From contig NZ_LJGT01000038.1 in assembly GCF_001751365.1 (NCBI RefSeq), positions 1,031,540-1,095,539 on the forward strand: a stretch of 64,000 nt of DNA, written 5' to 3'. Each line of letters starts with the position of its first letter. Position 1 is the stretch's first letter. A program made the translations under genes and the position numbers. The DNA comes from Streptomyces abyssalis. Its GTDB lineage: Bacteria; Actinomycetota; Actinomycetes; Streptomycetales; Streptomycetaceae. Shown piece after piece: positions 9,601 through 17,291 of the stretch. A model generated the notes under the pieces. It had not been told where the DNA came from, ran no database searches, and worked only from the letters and a program-made list of their open reading frames with translations.

Positions 9601-10301
9601 CGCCGCAGCACGGGCGACAGATAGGCGTCGACTACAGCCGTGTCGCCGCGCGGCACCAGCTTCATCAGAGGGCTGACCTCGCTGGACAGGGAGACCTGCG
9701 GGAAGCCGGTCCGCTCTGCGAGCTCCCCGACGGCCGCTTCGTGTCCTGGGTGCAGGTGGCTGTGCATGCACACCACCGCCACCGCGCGGATGCCGTCGTC
9801 GTACGCGCACCGCAGCCGAGGGGCGAGCCCTTCGAGATCGGGCGCCCGCAGCACCGTGCCGTCCGCGGTGATGCGCTCGTCCACCTCGATCACCCGCTCG
9901 TACAGCGCCTCCGGCAGCGTGATCGCCCGGTCGAAGATGTGCGGGCGGTTCTGGTAGCCGATGCGCAGCGCGTCACGGAAACCCCGTGTGATCACCAGAG
10001 CGGTCCGCTCACCCTTGCGTTCGAGCAGGGCGTTGGTGGCGACGGTGGTGCCCATCCGTACCGTCTCGATCTCCTCGCCCGCCACGGCCGCGCCTTCCGC
10101 CGTCCCCAGGACCGTACGGATTCCCTCGACGGCTGCGTCCCTGTAGCGGGGGCTCTCGGACAGCAGCTTGTGCGCCAGCAGTGTGCCGTCCGGCCGCCGG
10201 GCCACGACGTCGGTGAAGGTGCCGCCGCGGTCGACCCAGAACTGCCACCGTCCGCCGGCGCCGTCGCCTGCTTCTGCTCCGCTGTGCACGGTCCCGGTCA
10301 C
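6603..10301 (-). CDS. Fused hydantoinase A/B, 5-oxoprolinase (ATP-hydrolysing) type
   Basis: 1,232 residues from the GTG at 10301, placed 9 nt after a strong GGAGGTG; a longer frame adds 56 Arg-rich residues and is unlikely. The N-terminal half is HyuA-like: [14 protein letters not shown], then the actin-fold phosphate motif [12 protein letters not shown]. The C-terminal half is HyuB-like, from about residue 720 ([20 protein letters not shown], then [15 protein letters not shown]). The single-chain form matches eukaryotic and actinobacterial 5-oxoprolinase, which opens 5-oxoproline to glutamate with ATP. N-methylhydantoinase activity cannot be excluded. It is an isolated gene. Confidence 0.9.
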   Translation of the reverse strand: MTGTVHSGAEAGDGAGGRWQFWVDRGGTFTDVVARRPDGTLLAHKLLSESPRYRDAAVEGIRTVLGTAEGAAVAGEEIETVRMGTTVATNALLERKGERTALVITRGFRDALRIGYQNRPHIFDRAITLPEALYERVIEVDERITADGTVLRAPDLEGLAPRLRCAYDDGIRAVAVVCMHSHLHPGHEAAVGELAERTGFPQVSLSSEVSPLMKLVPRGDTAVVDAYLSPVLRRYVGQVAEQLRGVRLMFMQSNGGLAEAGHFRGKDAILSGPAGGIVGMARMSRLAGFDEVIGFDMGGTSTDVSHFAGGYERVFTAQVGGVRLQAPMLDIHTVAAGGGSVLHFDGSRYRVGPDSAGAHPGPASYRGGGPLTVTDANVMLGRIQPAHFPHVFGPDGRRSLDRRTVRERFAALAGEIRERTGDSRSPEEVAAGYLEIAVANIGSAIKRISVQKGHDVTRYALTTFGGAGAQHACAVADSLGIRTVLVPPMAGVLSALGMGLADTTAMREQSVELPLAGEHMEHIRALAADLESAARAELLDQDIPAGHIGVTRRARLRYDGTDTALAVELAGPDAMTESFEARHRATYSFLMDRPVVVEAVSVEAVGVTEQPGLAALGGADGSGDDGRDGERGERGDGGVSTVCLWTGGAWRDVPLHGRGSLRTGDRVPGPAIITEANATTVVDAGWRADVTPEGHLLVRRVAARGEADVGTEADPVLLEIFGNLFMSIAEQMGARLESTAQSVNIKERLDFSCALFGPDGDLVANAPHIPVHLGSMGTTVKEVIRRRAGTMKPGDAYAVNDPYNGGTHLPDVTVVTPAFEDRAEGADPADARILFFVASRGHHAEIGGLTPGSMPAGSREIHEEGVLFDNWLLVEDGRLREEETRRLLTEAPFPSRNPDTNLGDLRAQIAANRKGVEEVGRMIGHFGLDVVQAYMRHVQDNAEESVRKVVDALDDGEYRYETDAGHVISVRVSVDREHRSATVDFTGTSAQLGSNLNAPTSVVTAAVLYVFRTLVGDEIPLNDGCLRPLRIIIPPGSMLAPVHPAAVVAGNVETSQAITGALYAAMGVQAEGSGTMNNVTFGNERHQYYETVASGSGAGDGFDGAPVVQTHMTNSRLTDPEVLETQLPVLVEEFAIRHGSGGAGRQRGGDGAVRRIRFREPMTVSTLSGHRRVPPYGMAGGAAGALGSNRIERAAGGSLIMGACDSAEVEPGDVLVVETPGGGGYGPPRDGG

Positions 10302-10646
10302 GAACCACCTCCGGAGTACGCAGTGAATGCGGGCCAGCGACCGGCGGGTGGCCTCCGCACCACTGTGGGAGCCTCCGGCCGTTTCCGCGCCGCCCCGCCC
10401 ACGGCGGGCGTGGCGTCCGTCCCGGCGAGGGCCGGGCCGGACGCCTGGCGGCCTGCTGCCGGTGTCCATCAGGGCCGCGTCAGGATCGACCGTTGGGGCG
10501 TCAGGACTTCGTCAACGGACGCCGCGCGTGTCCGTCCGGGGAGTTTGCTCTTGCGTGAGCTCGCATCCGCGGCTCGCCGTCCGACGTCTCCGAGTCCGAC
10601 GCGGAGGACGAACGTCCCCGCACCCGACGTGAAAGACAATGGAGCC
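10302..10646. promoter_or_regulatory. Leader between oxoprolinase and kdpD
   Basis: 345 nt with no gene I can support, holding the divergent promoters of the oxoprolinase gene and kdpDE. The clear signal is a composite repeat at 10497-10518 (listed separately) and a second GCGTCAGG at 10477-10484, about two helical turns upstream. No riboswitch fold was recognisable by eye. Confidence 0.5.
10497..10518 (+). promoter_or_regulatory. Candidate KdpE-binding site upstream of kdpDE
   Basis: The sequence fits GGCGTCAGG-N4-CGTCAA, with the two CGTCA cores 12-13 bp apart, a spacing suited to an OmpR/PhoB-type dimer binding a tandem repeat. The same composite occurs in the same transcriptional orientation upstream of kdpFABC at 21376-21396. 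It lies about 130-150 nt before the kdpD start codon. Assignment to KdpE is inference. Confidence 0.5.
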
Positions 10647-13235
10647 ATGGCCCGCGGCAATCTGCGCATCTACCTCGGTGCCGCCCCCGGCGTCGGCAAG
10701 ACCTACGACATGCTCTCCGAGGCACACCGGCGCCTGGAGAGGGGCACGGACGTCGTGGTGGGCTTCGTCGAGTGCCACGGACGGCCGCGCACCGAGGTGC
10801 TGCTGCACGGCCTGGAGCTGGTCGCGCGCCGCGAGATCACCCACCGGGGCGCGGAGTTCACGGAGATGGACGTCGACGCCGTCCTCGCACGCGCTCCGGC
10901 CGTGGCCCTGGTCGACGAACTGGCGCACACCAACGTCCCCGGCTCCCGGAACGCCAAGCGGTGGCAGGACGTCGAGGAGCTGCTGGAGGCCGGAATCACC
11001 GTGATCTCCACGGTCAACATCCAGCACCTGGAATCCCTCGGCGACGTCGTGGAGTCCATCACCGGGGTCCGGCAGCGCGAGACCGTCCCCGACGAGGTCG
11101 TACGCCGCGCCGACCAGATCGAGCTGGTGGACATGTCGCCGCAGGCGCTGCGCAGACGTCTCGCACACGGCAACGTCTACGCGGCGGACAAGATCGACGC
11201 CGCCCTCTCCAACTACTTCCGGCCCGGGAACCTCACCGCGCTGCGCGAACTCGCCCTGCTGTGGACGGCCGACCGCGTCGACGAGTACCTCCAGCAGTAC
11301 CGCGCCGAGAAGGGCATCTCCTCACCCTGGCCCGCCCGCGAACGCATCCTGGTCGGTCTCACGGGCGGACCCGAGGGGCGGACGCTGATCCGCCGGGCCA
11401 CGCGCATCGCCGCCAAGGGCTCGGGCAGCGAGATCCTCGCCGTGTACGTGTCCCGAAGCGACGGCCTCACCTCGGCGTCCCCTGAGGAGCTGGCCGTACA
11501 GCGCAACCTGGTCGAGGGCCTGGGCGGCACCTTCCACACCGTCGTCGGCGACGACATCCCCGACGCCCTCCTGGAGTTCGCCCGGGGCGTCAACGCCACC
11601 CAGATCGTGCTCGGCATCAGCCGCCGCAACGCCTGGCAGTACCTCTTCGGGCCCGGCGTCGGCGCCACCGTCGCACGCGAGTCCGGTCCCGACATCGACG
11701 TACACATCGTCACTCACGAACGCGCCGCCAAGGGCCGCGGACTGCCCGCGGCCCGCGGAGCACGCCTCGGACGCAGCCGCATCGTCGCCGGCTGGCTCAC
11801 CGGTACGGCCGGGCCCGCACTGCTCACCGTCCTGCTGACCGCCGCCGGCCCCGGGCTCGGACTGGCGAACGAGATGCTGCTCTTCCTCACCATGACCGTG
11901 ACGGCCGCACTGCTGGGCGGTCTGCTGCCGGCCGTCGTGTCGGCGGTCGTCGGATCGCTGCTGCTGAACTACTTCTTCACCGCCCCGGTCCGCACCTGGA
12001 CCGTCTCCGACCCGCAGAACATCCTGGCCATCGTCATCTTCGTGGTGGTCGGGGTCGCCGTGGCCTCCGTGGTGGACGTGGCCGCCCGCCGCACCGCTCA
12101 GGCGGCCAGGCTCCGTTCCGAGGCCGAGATCCTCAGCCACCTCGCGGGCAGCGTGCTGCGCCACCGGGTCTCCCCAGCAGAACGAGCTTTCCCCGCGCGG
12201 CCGGGAGACGGGACGGAACTGCCCGTCCTGCTGGAACAGGCCCGCGAGACCTTCGGCATGGAATCGGCGGCGCTGCTGGAGCGGGGCGGGAGCCGCGAAC
12301 GCTGGAGGTGCGCCGGCAGCGTAGGACCGGACCCTGCGGAGCATCCCGACGACGCCGACGTGGACGTCCCCGCCGGTGAGGGAACGACCCTGGCGTTGCG
12401 CGGCCGCGTGCTGCCCGCCGAGGACCGCCGCGTACTGGGCGCCTTCGCCGCTCAGGCGGCCGTCGTACTGGAACGCCGGCGGCTGATGGACGAAGCCGAA
12501 CGGGCCCGCCGCCTCGAGGAGACGGACCGTATCCGCACGGCACTGCTCGCCGCCGTCTCCCATGACCTGCGTACGCCGCTGGCCGCCGTGAAGGCGTCGG
12601 TGTCCTCGCTGCGTTCCGGCGACGTCGCCTGGTCCGCGGAGGACGAGGCCGGGCTGCTCGCCGCAATCGAGGAAGGCGCCGACCGGCTCGACCACCTCAT
12701 CGGCAACCTGCTGGACATGAGCAGGCTGCAGACCGGCGCCGTTTCCCCGCTCATGCGCGAGACCGACCTCGACGAAGTCGTACCGCTGGCCCTCAAGGGC
12801 GTGCCCGAATCGGCGGTCAGGCTGGACATCCCCGAGACCCTCCCGATGATCGAGGCCGACCGGGGGCTGCTGGAGCGGATCGTCGCCAACATCGTCGAGA
12901 ACGCCGTCAAGTACAGCCCAGGGGACGAGCAGGTCCTGATGTCCGCCAGTGCCTTCGGCGAGCGCGTCGAGCTGCGCGTCATCGACCGCGGCCCCGGCGT
13001 GCCCGACGCCGGCAAGGACCGCATCTTCGAACCGTTCCAGCGCCACGGCGACGTCCCCGGCGGCGACGGCGTCGGCCTCGGCCTCGCCGTCGCCCGCGGC
13101 TTCGCCGAAGCCATGGGCAGCACCCTCACCGCCGAGGACACTCCCAGCGGAGGCCTGACCATGGTGCTGACTCTCACAACCGCCCCCGGCAGGCCCGCGG
13201 CCCGCCCCGATCTCACCGCGGAAGCCACGTCATGA
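10647..13235 (+). CDS. kdpD: Turgor/potassium sensor histidine kinase KdpD
   Basis: 862 residues from the ATG at 10647; the much longer upstream frame is antisense to the oxoprolinase gene. Domains in order: KdpD sensor domain with Walker A GAAPGVGKT (11-19) and DELAHTNVPGSRNAKRWQDVEELL; a Usp-like domain (GLTGGPEGRTLIRRATRIAAKG); four membrane helices of the DUF4118 block; a HisKA box with the phosphoacceptor His in AVSHDLRTPL; and an HATPase domain (NIVENAVKYSP, GPGVPDAGKDRIFEPF, GDGVGLGLAVARG). It senses low potassium or osmotic state and phosphorylates KdpE. kdpE overlaps its stop by 4 nt. Confidence 0.97.
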   Translation: MARGNLRIYLGAAPGVGKTYDMLSEAHRRLERGTDVVVGFVECHGRPRTEVLLHGLELVARREITHRGAEFTEMDVDAVLARAPAVALVDELAHTNVPGSRNAKRWQDVEELLEAGITVISTVNIQHLESLGDVVESITGVRQRETVPDEVVRRADQIELVDMSPQALRRRLAHGNVYAADKIDAALSNYFRPGNLTALRELALLWTADRVDEYLQQYRAEKGISSPWPARERILVGLTGGPEGRTLIRRATRIAAKGSGSEILAVYVSRSDGLTSASPEELAVQRNLVEGLGGTFHTVVGDDIPDALLEFARGVNATQIVLGISRRNAWQYLFGPGVGATVARESGPDIDVHIVTHERAAKGRGLPAARGARLGRSRIVAGWLTGTAGPALLTVLLTAAGPGLGLANEMLLFLTMTVTAALLGGLLPAVVSAVVGSLLLNYFFTAPVRTWTVSDPQNILAIVIFVVVGVAVASVVDVAARRTAQAARLRSEAEILSHLAGSVLRHRVSPAERAFPARPGDGTELPVLLEQARETFGMESAALLERGGSRERWRCAGSVGPDPAEHPDDADVDVPAGEGTTLALRGRVLPAEDRRVLGAFAAQAAVVLERRRLMDEAERARRLEETDRIRTALLAAVSHDLRTPLAAVKASVSSLRSGDVAWSAEDEAGLLAAIEEGADRLDHLIGNLLDMSRLQTGAVSPLMRETDLDEVVPLALKGVPESAVRLDIPETLPMIEADRGLLERIVANIVENAVKYSPGDEQVLMSASAFGERVELRVIDRGPGVPDAGKDRIFEPFQRHGDVPGGDGVGLGLAVARGFAEAMGSTLTAEDTPSGGLTMVLTLTTAPGRPAARPDLTAEATS

Positions 13236-13957
13236 CGGAGTCCCGGGCCGACGCCCCGCGGCACGAAACAGCCGGACGGATGGCGCGAGTGCTCGTCGTG
13301 GACGACGAACCACAGCTCGTCCGGGCCCTCACGATCAATCTGCGTGCCCGCAAGTACGAGGTGGACGCCGCGCACGACGGCGCCTCCGCCCTTCACCTCG
13401 CCGCCACCCGGCACCCCGACGTGATCATCCTCGACCTCGGCCTGCCCGACATGGACGGTGTCGAGGTCATCAGCGGACTGCGCGGCTGGACCCGCGTCCC
13501 GGTCATCGTGCTCTCCGCCCGGCACGCCTCCGACGAGAAGGTGGAGGCCCTCGACGCCGGCGCCGACGACTACGTGACCAAGCCCTTCGGCATGGACGAA
13601 CTGCTCGCCCGCCTGCGAGCGGCCGTACGCAGGGCAACCCCCGCCGACGAGGAGGACGTCGTCGTCGAGACCGGGGCGCTCACCTTCGACCTCGCGGCCA
13701 AGAAGGTCAGACGGGACGGCTCCGACGTCCGCCTCACCCCGACCGAATGGCACGTGCTCGAAGTGCTCGTACGCAACTCCGGCCGCCTGGTCACCCAGCG
13801 CCAGCTGCTTCAGGACGTGTGGGGGCCGAGCTACGAGACCGAGACCAACTACCTGCGCGTCTACATGGCCCAGCTGCGCCGCAAGCTGGAGAAGGACCCC
13901 GCGCACCCCCGGCACTTCATCACCGAGTCCGGCATGGGCTACCGCTTCGAACGCTAG
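13232..13957 (+). CDS. kdpE: Response regulator KdpE, OmpR family
   Basis: 241 residues. The receiver domain has the acidic pair D24/D25, phosphoacceptor D68 (IILDLGLPDMDG), S95 and K117 (TKPFG). An OmpR-type winged helix follows (LTPTEWHVLEVLVRNSGRLV, then ETETNYLRVYMAQLRRKLE). The ATG overlaps the kdpD stop (ATGA). It activates potassium-transport genes when phosphorylated. Here the kdpFABC operon lies about 2.7 kb further on, on the other strand, so KdpE should act on two separate promoters. Confidence 0.97.
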   Translation: MTESRADAPRHETAGRMARVLVVDDEPQLVRALTINLRARKYEVDAAHDGASALHLAATRHPDVIILDLGLPDMDGVEVISGLRGWTRVPVIVLSARHASDEKVEALDAGADDYVTKPFGMDELLARLRAAVRRATPADEEDVVVETGALTFDLAAKKVRRDGSDVRLTPTEWHVLEVLVRNSGRLVTQRQLLQDVWGPSYETETNYLRVYMAQLRRKLEKDPAHPRHFITESGMGYRFER

Positions 13958-13985
13958 GGCGAGGAGTGCGGGGCCCGTCAGGCAC

Positions 13986-14141
13986 TCAGCGGGTCACCGC
14001 GAACATCAGCGCGACGACGAGGATCGCCAGGGCCCCGAGGGTGGCGCCTGTGAGGGAGGGCCCGAAGTTCGTTGCGACGCCCTTTTCACTGCGCCTGATG
14101 CCTGTCGCGCCGAGGACGAGGGCGAGCGGGCCGGTGACCAC
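13986..14141 (-). pseudogene. Remnant of a small DUF4190-like membrane protein
   Basis: About 51 residues from a possible GTG at 14141, with one clear membrane helix at the end (LTGATLGALAILVVALMFAV). The segment GPLALVLGATGIRRSEKGVATN resembles the middle of DUF4190-type proteins, which have two helices around a Gly-rich loop. The first helix is only partly present, no good ribosome-binding site is visible, and the frame continues upstream into the ferredoxin gene without an ATG of its own. A truncated gene is more likely than a functional one, but a short real protein is possible. Confidence 0.35.
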
Positions 14142-14232
14142 GGCGACCGCATCGCCGATGACCGGGACGAAGGAGAATGAGTGCAGGGCACTGCTCCCGT
14201 CGTCGCCGTGGCCCTGACGGGCCGCTCCGGCG

Positions 14233-14445
14233 TCAGGAACTCCCGGGTTCCGGCTCGCTGAGGGTGATCGCCCCGGAGGGGCAGACACCGGCGGCCATCC
14301 GTGCGGCCGCGCGAGCGGCGGTGGGCGGCTCGGCGCGCAGCAGGAGGACGTGGCCGTCGTCGGCATCCTGGTCGAAGACCTCAGGGGCGGTCAGCGCGCA
14401 CATCCCGGCGCCGATGCAGCGCTCTGCGTCCACAGCGATCCTCAT
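14233..14445 (-). CDS. Small 3Fe-4S ferredoxin, P450 partner
   Basis: 70 residues. The cluster ligands read C-IGAGM-C near residues 10-16 with a further CP in AAGVCPSGAITL, the single-cluster ferredoxin pattern commonly encoded beside actinobacterial P450s. The missing fourth ligand position (replaced by Gly/Ala) indicates a 3Fe-4S cluster. It starts 3 nt after the P450 stop, so the two are cotranscribed and it probably hands electrons to that P450. No ferredoxin reductase is next to it. Confidence 0.93.
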   Translation of the reverse strand: MRIAVDAERCIGAGMCALTAPEVFDQDADDGHVLLLRAEPPTAARAAARMAAGVCPSGAITLSEPEPGSS

Positions 14446-14448
14446 CGG

Positions 14449-15657
14449 TCACGCGTCCCAGGTGACCGGCAGGCTCTTCACGCCGTGGACGTCCGCGGTC
14501 TCCGGGCGCAGGGCGACCGCTTCCGGCGGTACGGCCAGGCGCAGCGTCGGGAAGCGGCCGAACAGCGCGGGGAAGGCGACCCGCATCTCGACGCGGGCCA
14601 GCTGCTGACCCAGGCACTGGTGGACGCCGTGTCCGAAGGCCAGATGCCCCCCGTTCTGGCGGCGCAGGTCGAGCACGTGAGGATCGGCGAAGCGCTCGGG
14701 GTCGCGGTTGGCGGTGTTGAACGACAGGATCACCGGCGAGCCGGCCTCGATGATCTGGCCGCCCACCTCGGCGTCCTCCAGCGCCGTCCTCATGAACGTC
14801 TTGGCGACGCTGAGGTACCGCAGCAGCTCCTCCACGGCCGCGTCGGCGAGCGCGGGATCGGCGCGCAGCGCGGCCGGCTGCTCCGGGTTGCGCAGCAGCG
14901 CGAAGGTGCCGAGGGCGAGCATGTTGGCGGTGGTGTCGAGCCCGGCCGCCAGCAGGATCAGGGCGATCCCCTTCAGCTCCTCATCCGTCAGATCGGTGTC
15001 GGTGAGGTCGCTGAGCACGTCGTCGGTGGGGTTCGCGCGCTTGGCGGCCACGAGCTCCGCGAGGTAGTCCTGGGTCGCGGTGTAGGCCGCGATCAGGTCC
15101 TCGTCGCTCGTCTCCCCGTTCATGAACATCTCGACCTGCTCCTGGAAGGACCCCCGGTCCTCGTACGGCACCCCCAGCAGCTCACAGATCATGATGGCGG
15201 GGATGGGCTTGGCGAACGCCGTCACCAGGTCCGCCGGCGGTCCGGCCTTCTCCATGGCGTCGAGGTGGCCGGCGGTGATCTGCTCGACGCGCTCGGTGAG
15301 CAGCCGCATCCGCCGCACGGTGAACTTGCCCATGAGCGGCTTCCGGTAGCGGCTGTGCAGGGGCTCGTCCATGAGGAGGAACTCGCCGGGCGGCGCCGGG
15401 GGGACCTCGATGTCCCCGTAGTCGATGGTCGGGTGGTGGCGCATGAGCTCCTTGCGTGAGCTGAACCGCGGGTCGGCCAGCACCGACCTGACCAGGTCGA
15501 ATCCGGTGATCAGCCAGCCGGGCTTCCCGCCGGGGAAGGTGTAGCGGCTGATGGGGCCGTGCCGGCGGGCGTCGGTCAGCTCCGCGGGCGGGTCGAAGGG
15601 GCAGCCGGGCTGACGCGCGGTCGGCAGCGTCGCGACGGCATGCGGGGATTCACCCAT
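14449..15657 (-). CDS. Cytochrome P450 monooxygenase
   Basis: 402 residues from the ATG at 15657; an ATG 6 nt upstream abuts the GAGGA ribosome-binding site and is less likely. All P450 landmarks are present: I-helix AGLDTT, the K-helix ExxR (EELLR) and the heme-binding loop FGHGVHQCLG with the thiolate Cys near residue 350. The overall look is bacterial class I, in the range of CYP105/CYP107-type enzymes. The substrate is unknown. With the ferredoxin it forms a two-gene unit divergent from a GbsR/MarR-type regulator, so expression is probably inducible. Confidence 0.95.
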   Translation of the reverse strand: MGESPHAVATLPTARQPGCPFDPPAELTDARRHGPISRYTFPGGKPGWLITGFDLVRSVLADPRFSSRKELMRHHPTIDYGDIEVPPAPPGEFLLMDEPLHSRYRKPLMGKFTVRRMRLLTERVEQITAGHLDAMEKAGPPADLVTAFAKPIPAIMICELLGVPYEDRGSFQEQVEMFMNGETSDEDLIAAYTATQDYLAELVAAKRANPTDDVLSDLTDTDLTDEELKGIALILLAAGLDTTANMLALGTFALLRNPEQPAALRADPALADAAVEELLRYLSVAKTFMRTALEDAEVGGQIIEAGSPVILSFNTANRDPERFADPHVLDLRRQNGGHLAFGHGVHQCLGQQLARVEMRVAFPALFGRFPTLRLAVPPEAVALRPETADVHGVKSLPVTWDA

Positions 15658-15707
15658 GGCCATTCCTCATCTCGCGATAGTGCGCGTTCAAGGTGAACTG
15701 AAAGCTA

Positions 15708-15822
15708 CGTTGCATTCAGGATCTCGTCAATCCAGTTTCTGCCATTAATGCAGGTAGAGCGCCGTTAATTGATGCAATGACACTGAGACAGAACGCAATG
15801 GGGCGTTGCAATGAATGACGGT
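15708..15822. promoter_or_regulatory. Divergent promoter with repeated TTGCAT/ATGCAA-type elements
   Basis: Five related short elements occur in 115 nt between the P450 and its regulator: CGTTGCATTCA (15708-15718), TTAATGCAGG (15745-15754), TTGATGCAATGA (15769-15780), CGCAATGG (15794-15801) and CGTTGCAATGAATG (15804-15817). The last overlaps the first possible start of the regulator. The region is also richer in A+T than its flanks. They look like operator half-sites for the divergent regulator; this is inference. Confidence 0.45.
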
Positions 15823-16521
15823 GAAGGCAATACTGGCGGCATGCCAGGAGGACGACTGACCCAGCAGGAGCGCCAGCGCATCGCGGCCGGACTCGCCGAC
15901 GGTCTCTCGTACGCCGAGATCGCCAGACGGCTGGACCGGCCGACGTCGACGATCAGCCGGGAGGTCGGACGCAACGGCGGCCCCAGCGGCTACCGGCCCC
16001 GGCAAGCACACCAGGAGACGGGCCGGCGGGCCCGGCGCGGCACACCCGCACCCCCACGCGCCGCCGGACCGCAGGGCAGTACGACCGGGATGGAAGAGGA
16101 GATCATCGAGCTGGCGGTCAGGGCGGGGATGCCGAGGACGGCGGCCCGCGTACACATCGACCTGATGCTGTCCGAGGACGGCAGGCGCACCGCCGCCGAG
16201 CTGACCCGGAGGCTGAAGGTCAGCCCGGCGTCCGTCTCCGTGGCCGTGAACGGCCTGGCCCAGCAGGGGTTCATCCGGCGCGAGCGCGACCCGCAGGGGC
16301 GTCGCGACATCTACGTGATCGACGACGACGCCTGGTACCACTCGATCCTCATCGGCGCGCGGCACACACTCGAATCGGCGCGGCTCGCCATGGCCGCTGC
16401 GGAGAGGCTCGGCCCCGACACCCCCGTGGGCAGGCGGCTGACCAAGGCGGGGACGTTCCTGGAGCGGGTCGTCCTGGACGAGCTGGAGTCGGCCGACCGC
16501 TGGCGCTCCCTCCTGGCGTGA
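15811..16521 (+). CDS. GbsR/MarR-type regulator with an IS30-like N-terminal HTH
   Basis: 236 residues (ATG 15811; ATG 15841 is also possible). Residues about 15-55 form a helix-turn-helix like that of IS30-family transposases (LTQQERQRIAAGLADGLSYAEIARRLDRPTSTISREVGRNGG). After a basic linker, a second DNA-binding domain of MarR/GbsR type follows (ARVHIDLMLSEDGRRTAAELTRRLKVSPASVSVAVNGLAQQGFIRRERDPQGRRDIY) with a helical C-terminal part. There is no transposase catalytic domain, so it is a regulator. It is divergent from the P450-ferredoxin pair, its probable target. Confidence 0.85.
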   Translation: MNDGEGNTGGMPGGRLTQQERQRIAAGLADGLSYAEIARRLDRPTSTISREVGRNGGPSGYRPRQAHQETGRRARRGTPAPPRAAGPQGSTTGMEEEIIELAVRAGMPRTAARVHIDLMLSEDGRRTAAELTRRLKVSPASVSVAVNGLAQQGFIRRERDPQGRRDIYVIDDDAWYHSILIGARHTLESARLAMAAAERLGPDTPVGRRLTKAGTFLERVVLDELESADRWRSLLA

Positions 16522-16611
16522 CGGGCCCCGGGCCGCGGGACCTCGGCGCCGGGGAGCCCGCGGCGCGAGCGGCTCCCCGGGCAGCGGTCTCCTGACGCGG
16601 CTGAACTCCCG

Positions 16612-17286
16612 TCACTTCCGGGCGAGTTCCTTCAGCGCGATGTTGAGCTGAAGGACGTTGACCCTGGGCTCGCCCATGAAGCCGAGAACCCGGCCGTCGG
16701 TGTGGTTCTCGGCCAGCCGCTGGACCTGTTCGACGGGCAGACCGTTCTTCTCCGCGACGCGGCGTACCTGCAGTTCCGCGTACTGGGGCGATATGTGCGG
16801 GTCCAGGCCCGAGCCGGACGAGGTGACCGCGTCGGCCGGCACATCTGAGGGCCTCGGGGTGTAGTCCTTCGTACGGTTGTCCGCGACGGCCGCCTTCTTG
16901 GCGTCCTTGACCCACTGGAGCAGTTCGGGGTTGTCGGCGGACCGGTTGGTGGCTCCGGAGACGATCAGCGAGTACTGGGTGTTGACGCTGTTGGTCCCCA
17001 GCCCGCCCGACGGGCGCGGCTGGAACCACCGCAGGTCCGGCCGCGGCACCTCCTCGTCGTCGCCGGAGTCCCTCTTCGGCAGGTCGTACCTCTGGCCTAT
17101 CAGCGAGGAGCCGGCGACCTCGCCGTCCGATGTGACCTCCGAACCGTTGGCCTTGCCGTTGAAGAAGGCCTGGGCGACGCCGGTGACGGCAAGCGGGTAC
17201 AGCAGGCCCGTCACCACCGTCAGTACGAGAAGGGCACGGAGCGCGGCTCCGAGGAGGCGCGCGGTGCTGCTTACCGAGTTGTTCAT
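16612..17286 (-). CDS. kdpC: Potassium-transporting ATPase subunit KdpC
   Basis: 224 residues. A single N-terminal membrane helix (LLGAALRALLVLTVVTGLLYPLAVTGVAQAFF) is followed by the periplasmic-side domain with the family motifs GSSLIGQ and SGLDPHISPQYAELQVRRVA, and the C-terminal GRVLGFMGEPRVNVLQLNIAL. KdpC stabilises the KdpFABC complex and supports high-affinity potassium uptake. It starts 5 nt after kdpB in the same operon. No gene follows before the convergent regulator at 16521. Confidence 0.96.
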   Translation of the reverse strand: MNNSVSSTARLLGAALRALLVLTVVTGLLYPLAVTGVAQAFFNGKANGSEVTSDGEVAGSSLIGQRYDLPKRDSGDDEEVPRPDLRWFQPRPSGGLGTNSVNTQYSLIVSGATNRSADNPELLQWVKDAKKAAVADNRTKDYTPRPSDVPADAVTSSGSGLDPHISPQYAELQVRRVAEKNGLPVEQVQRLAENHTDGRVLGFMGEPRVNVLQLNIALKELARK

Positions 17287-17291
17287 GGCGA

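Noticed and set aside
15811..16080. An IS30-family insertion sequence, suggested by the HTH
   Set aside because: No DDE catalytic domain, no terminal inverted repeats and no target duplication are visible; the HTH is part of a regulator.
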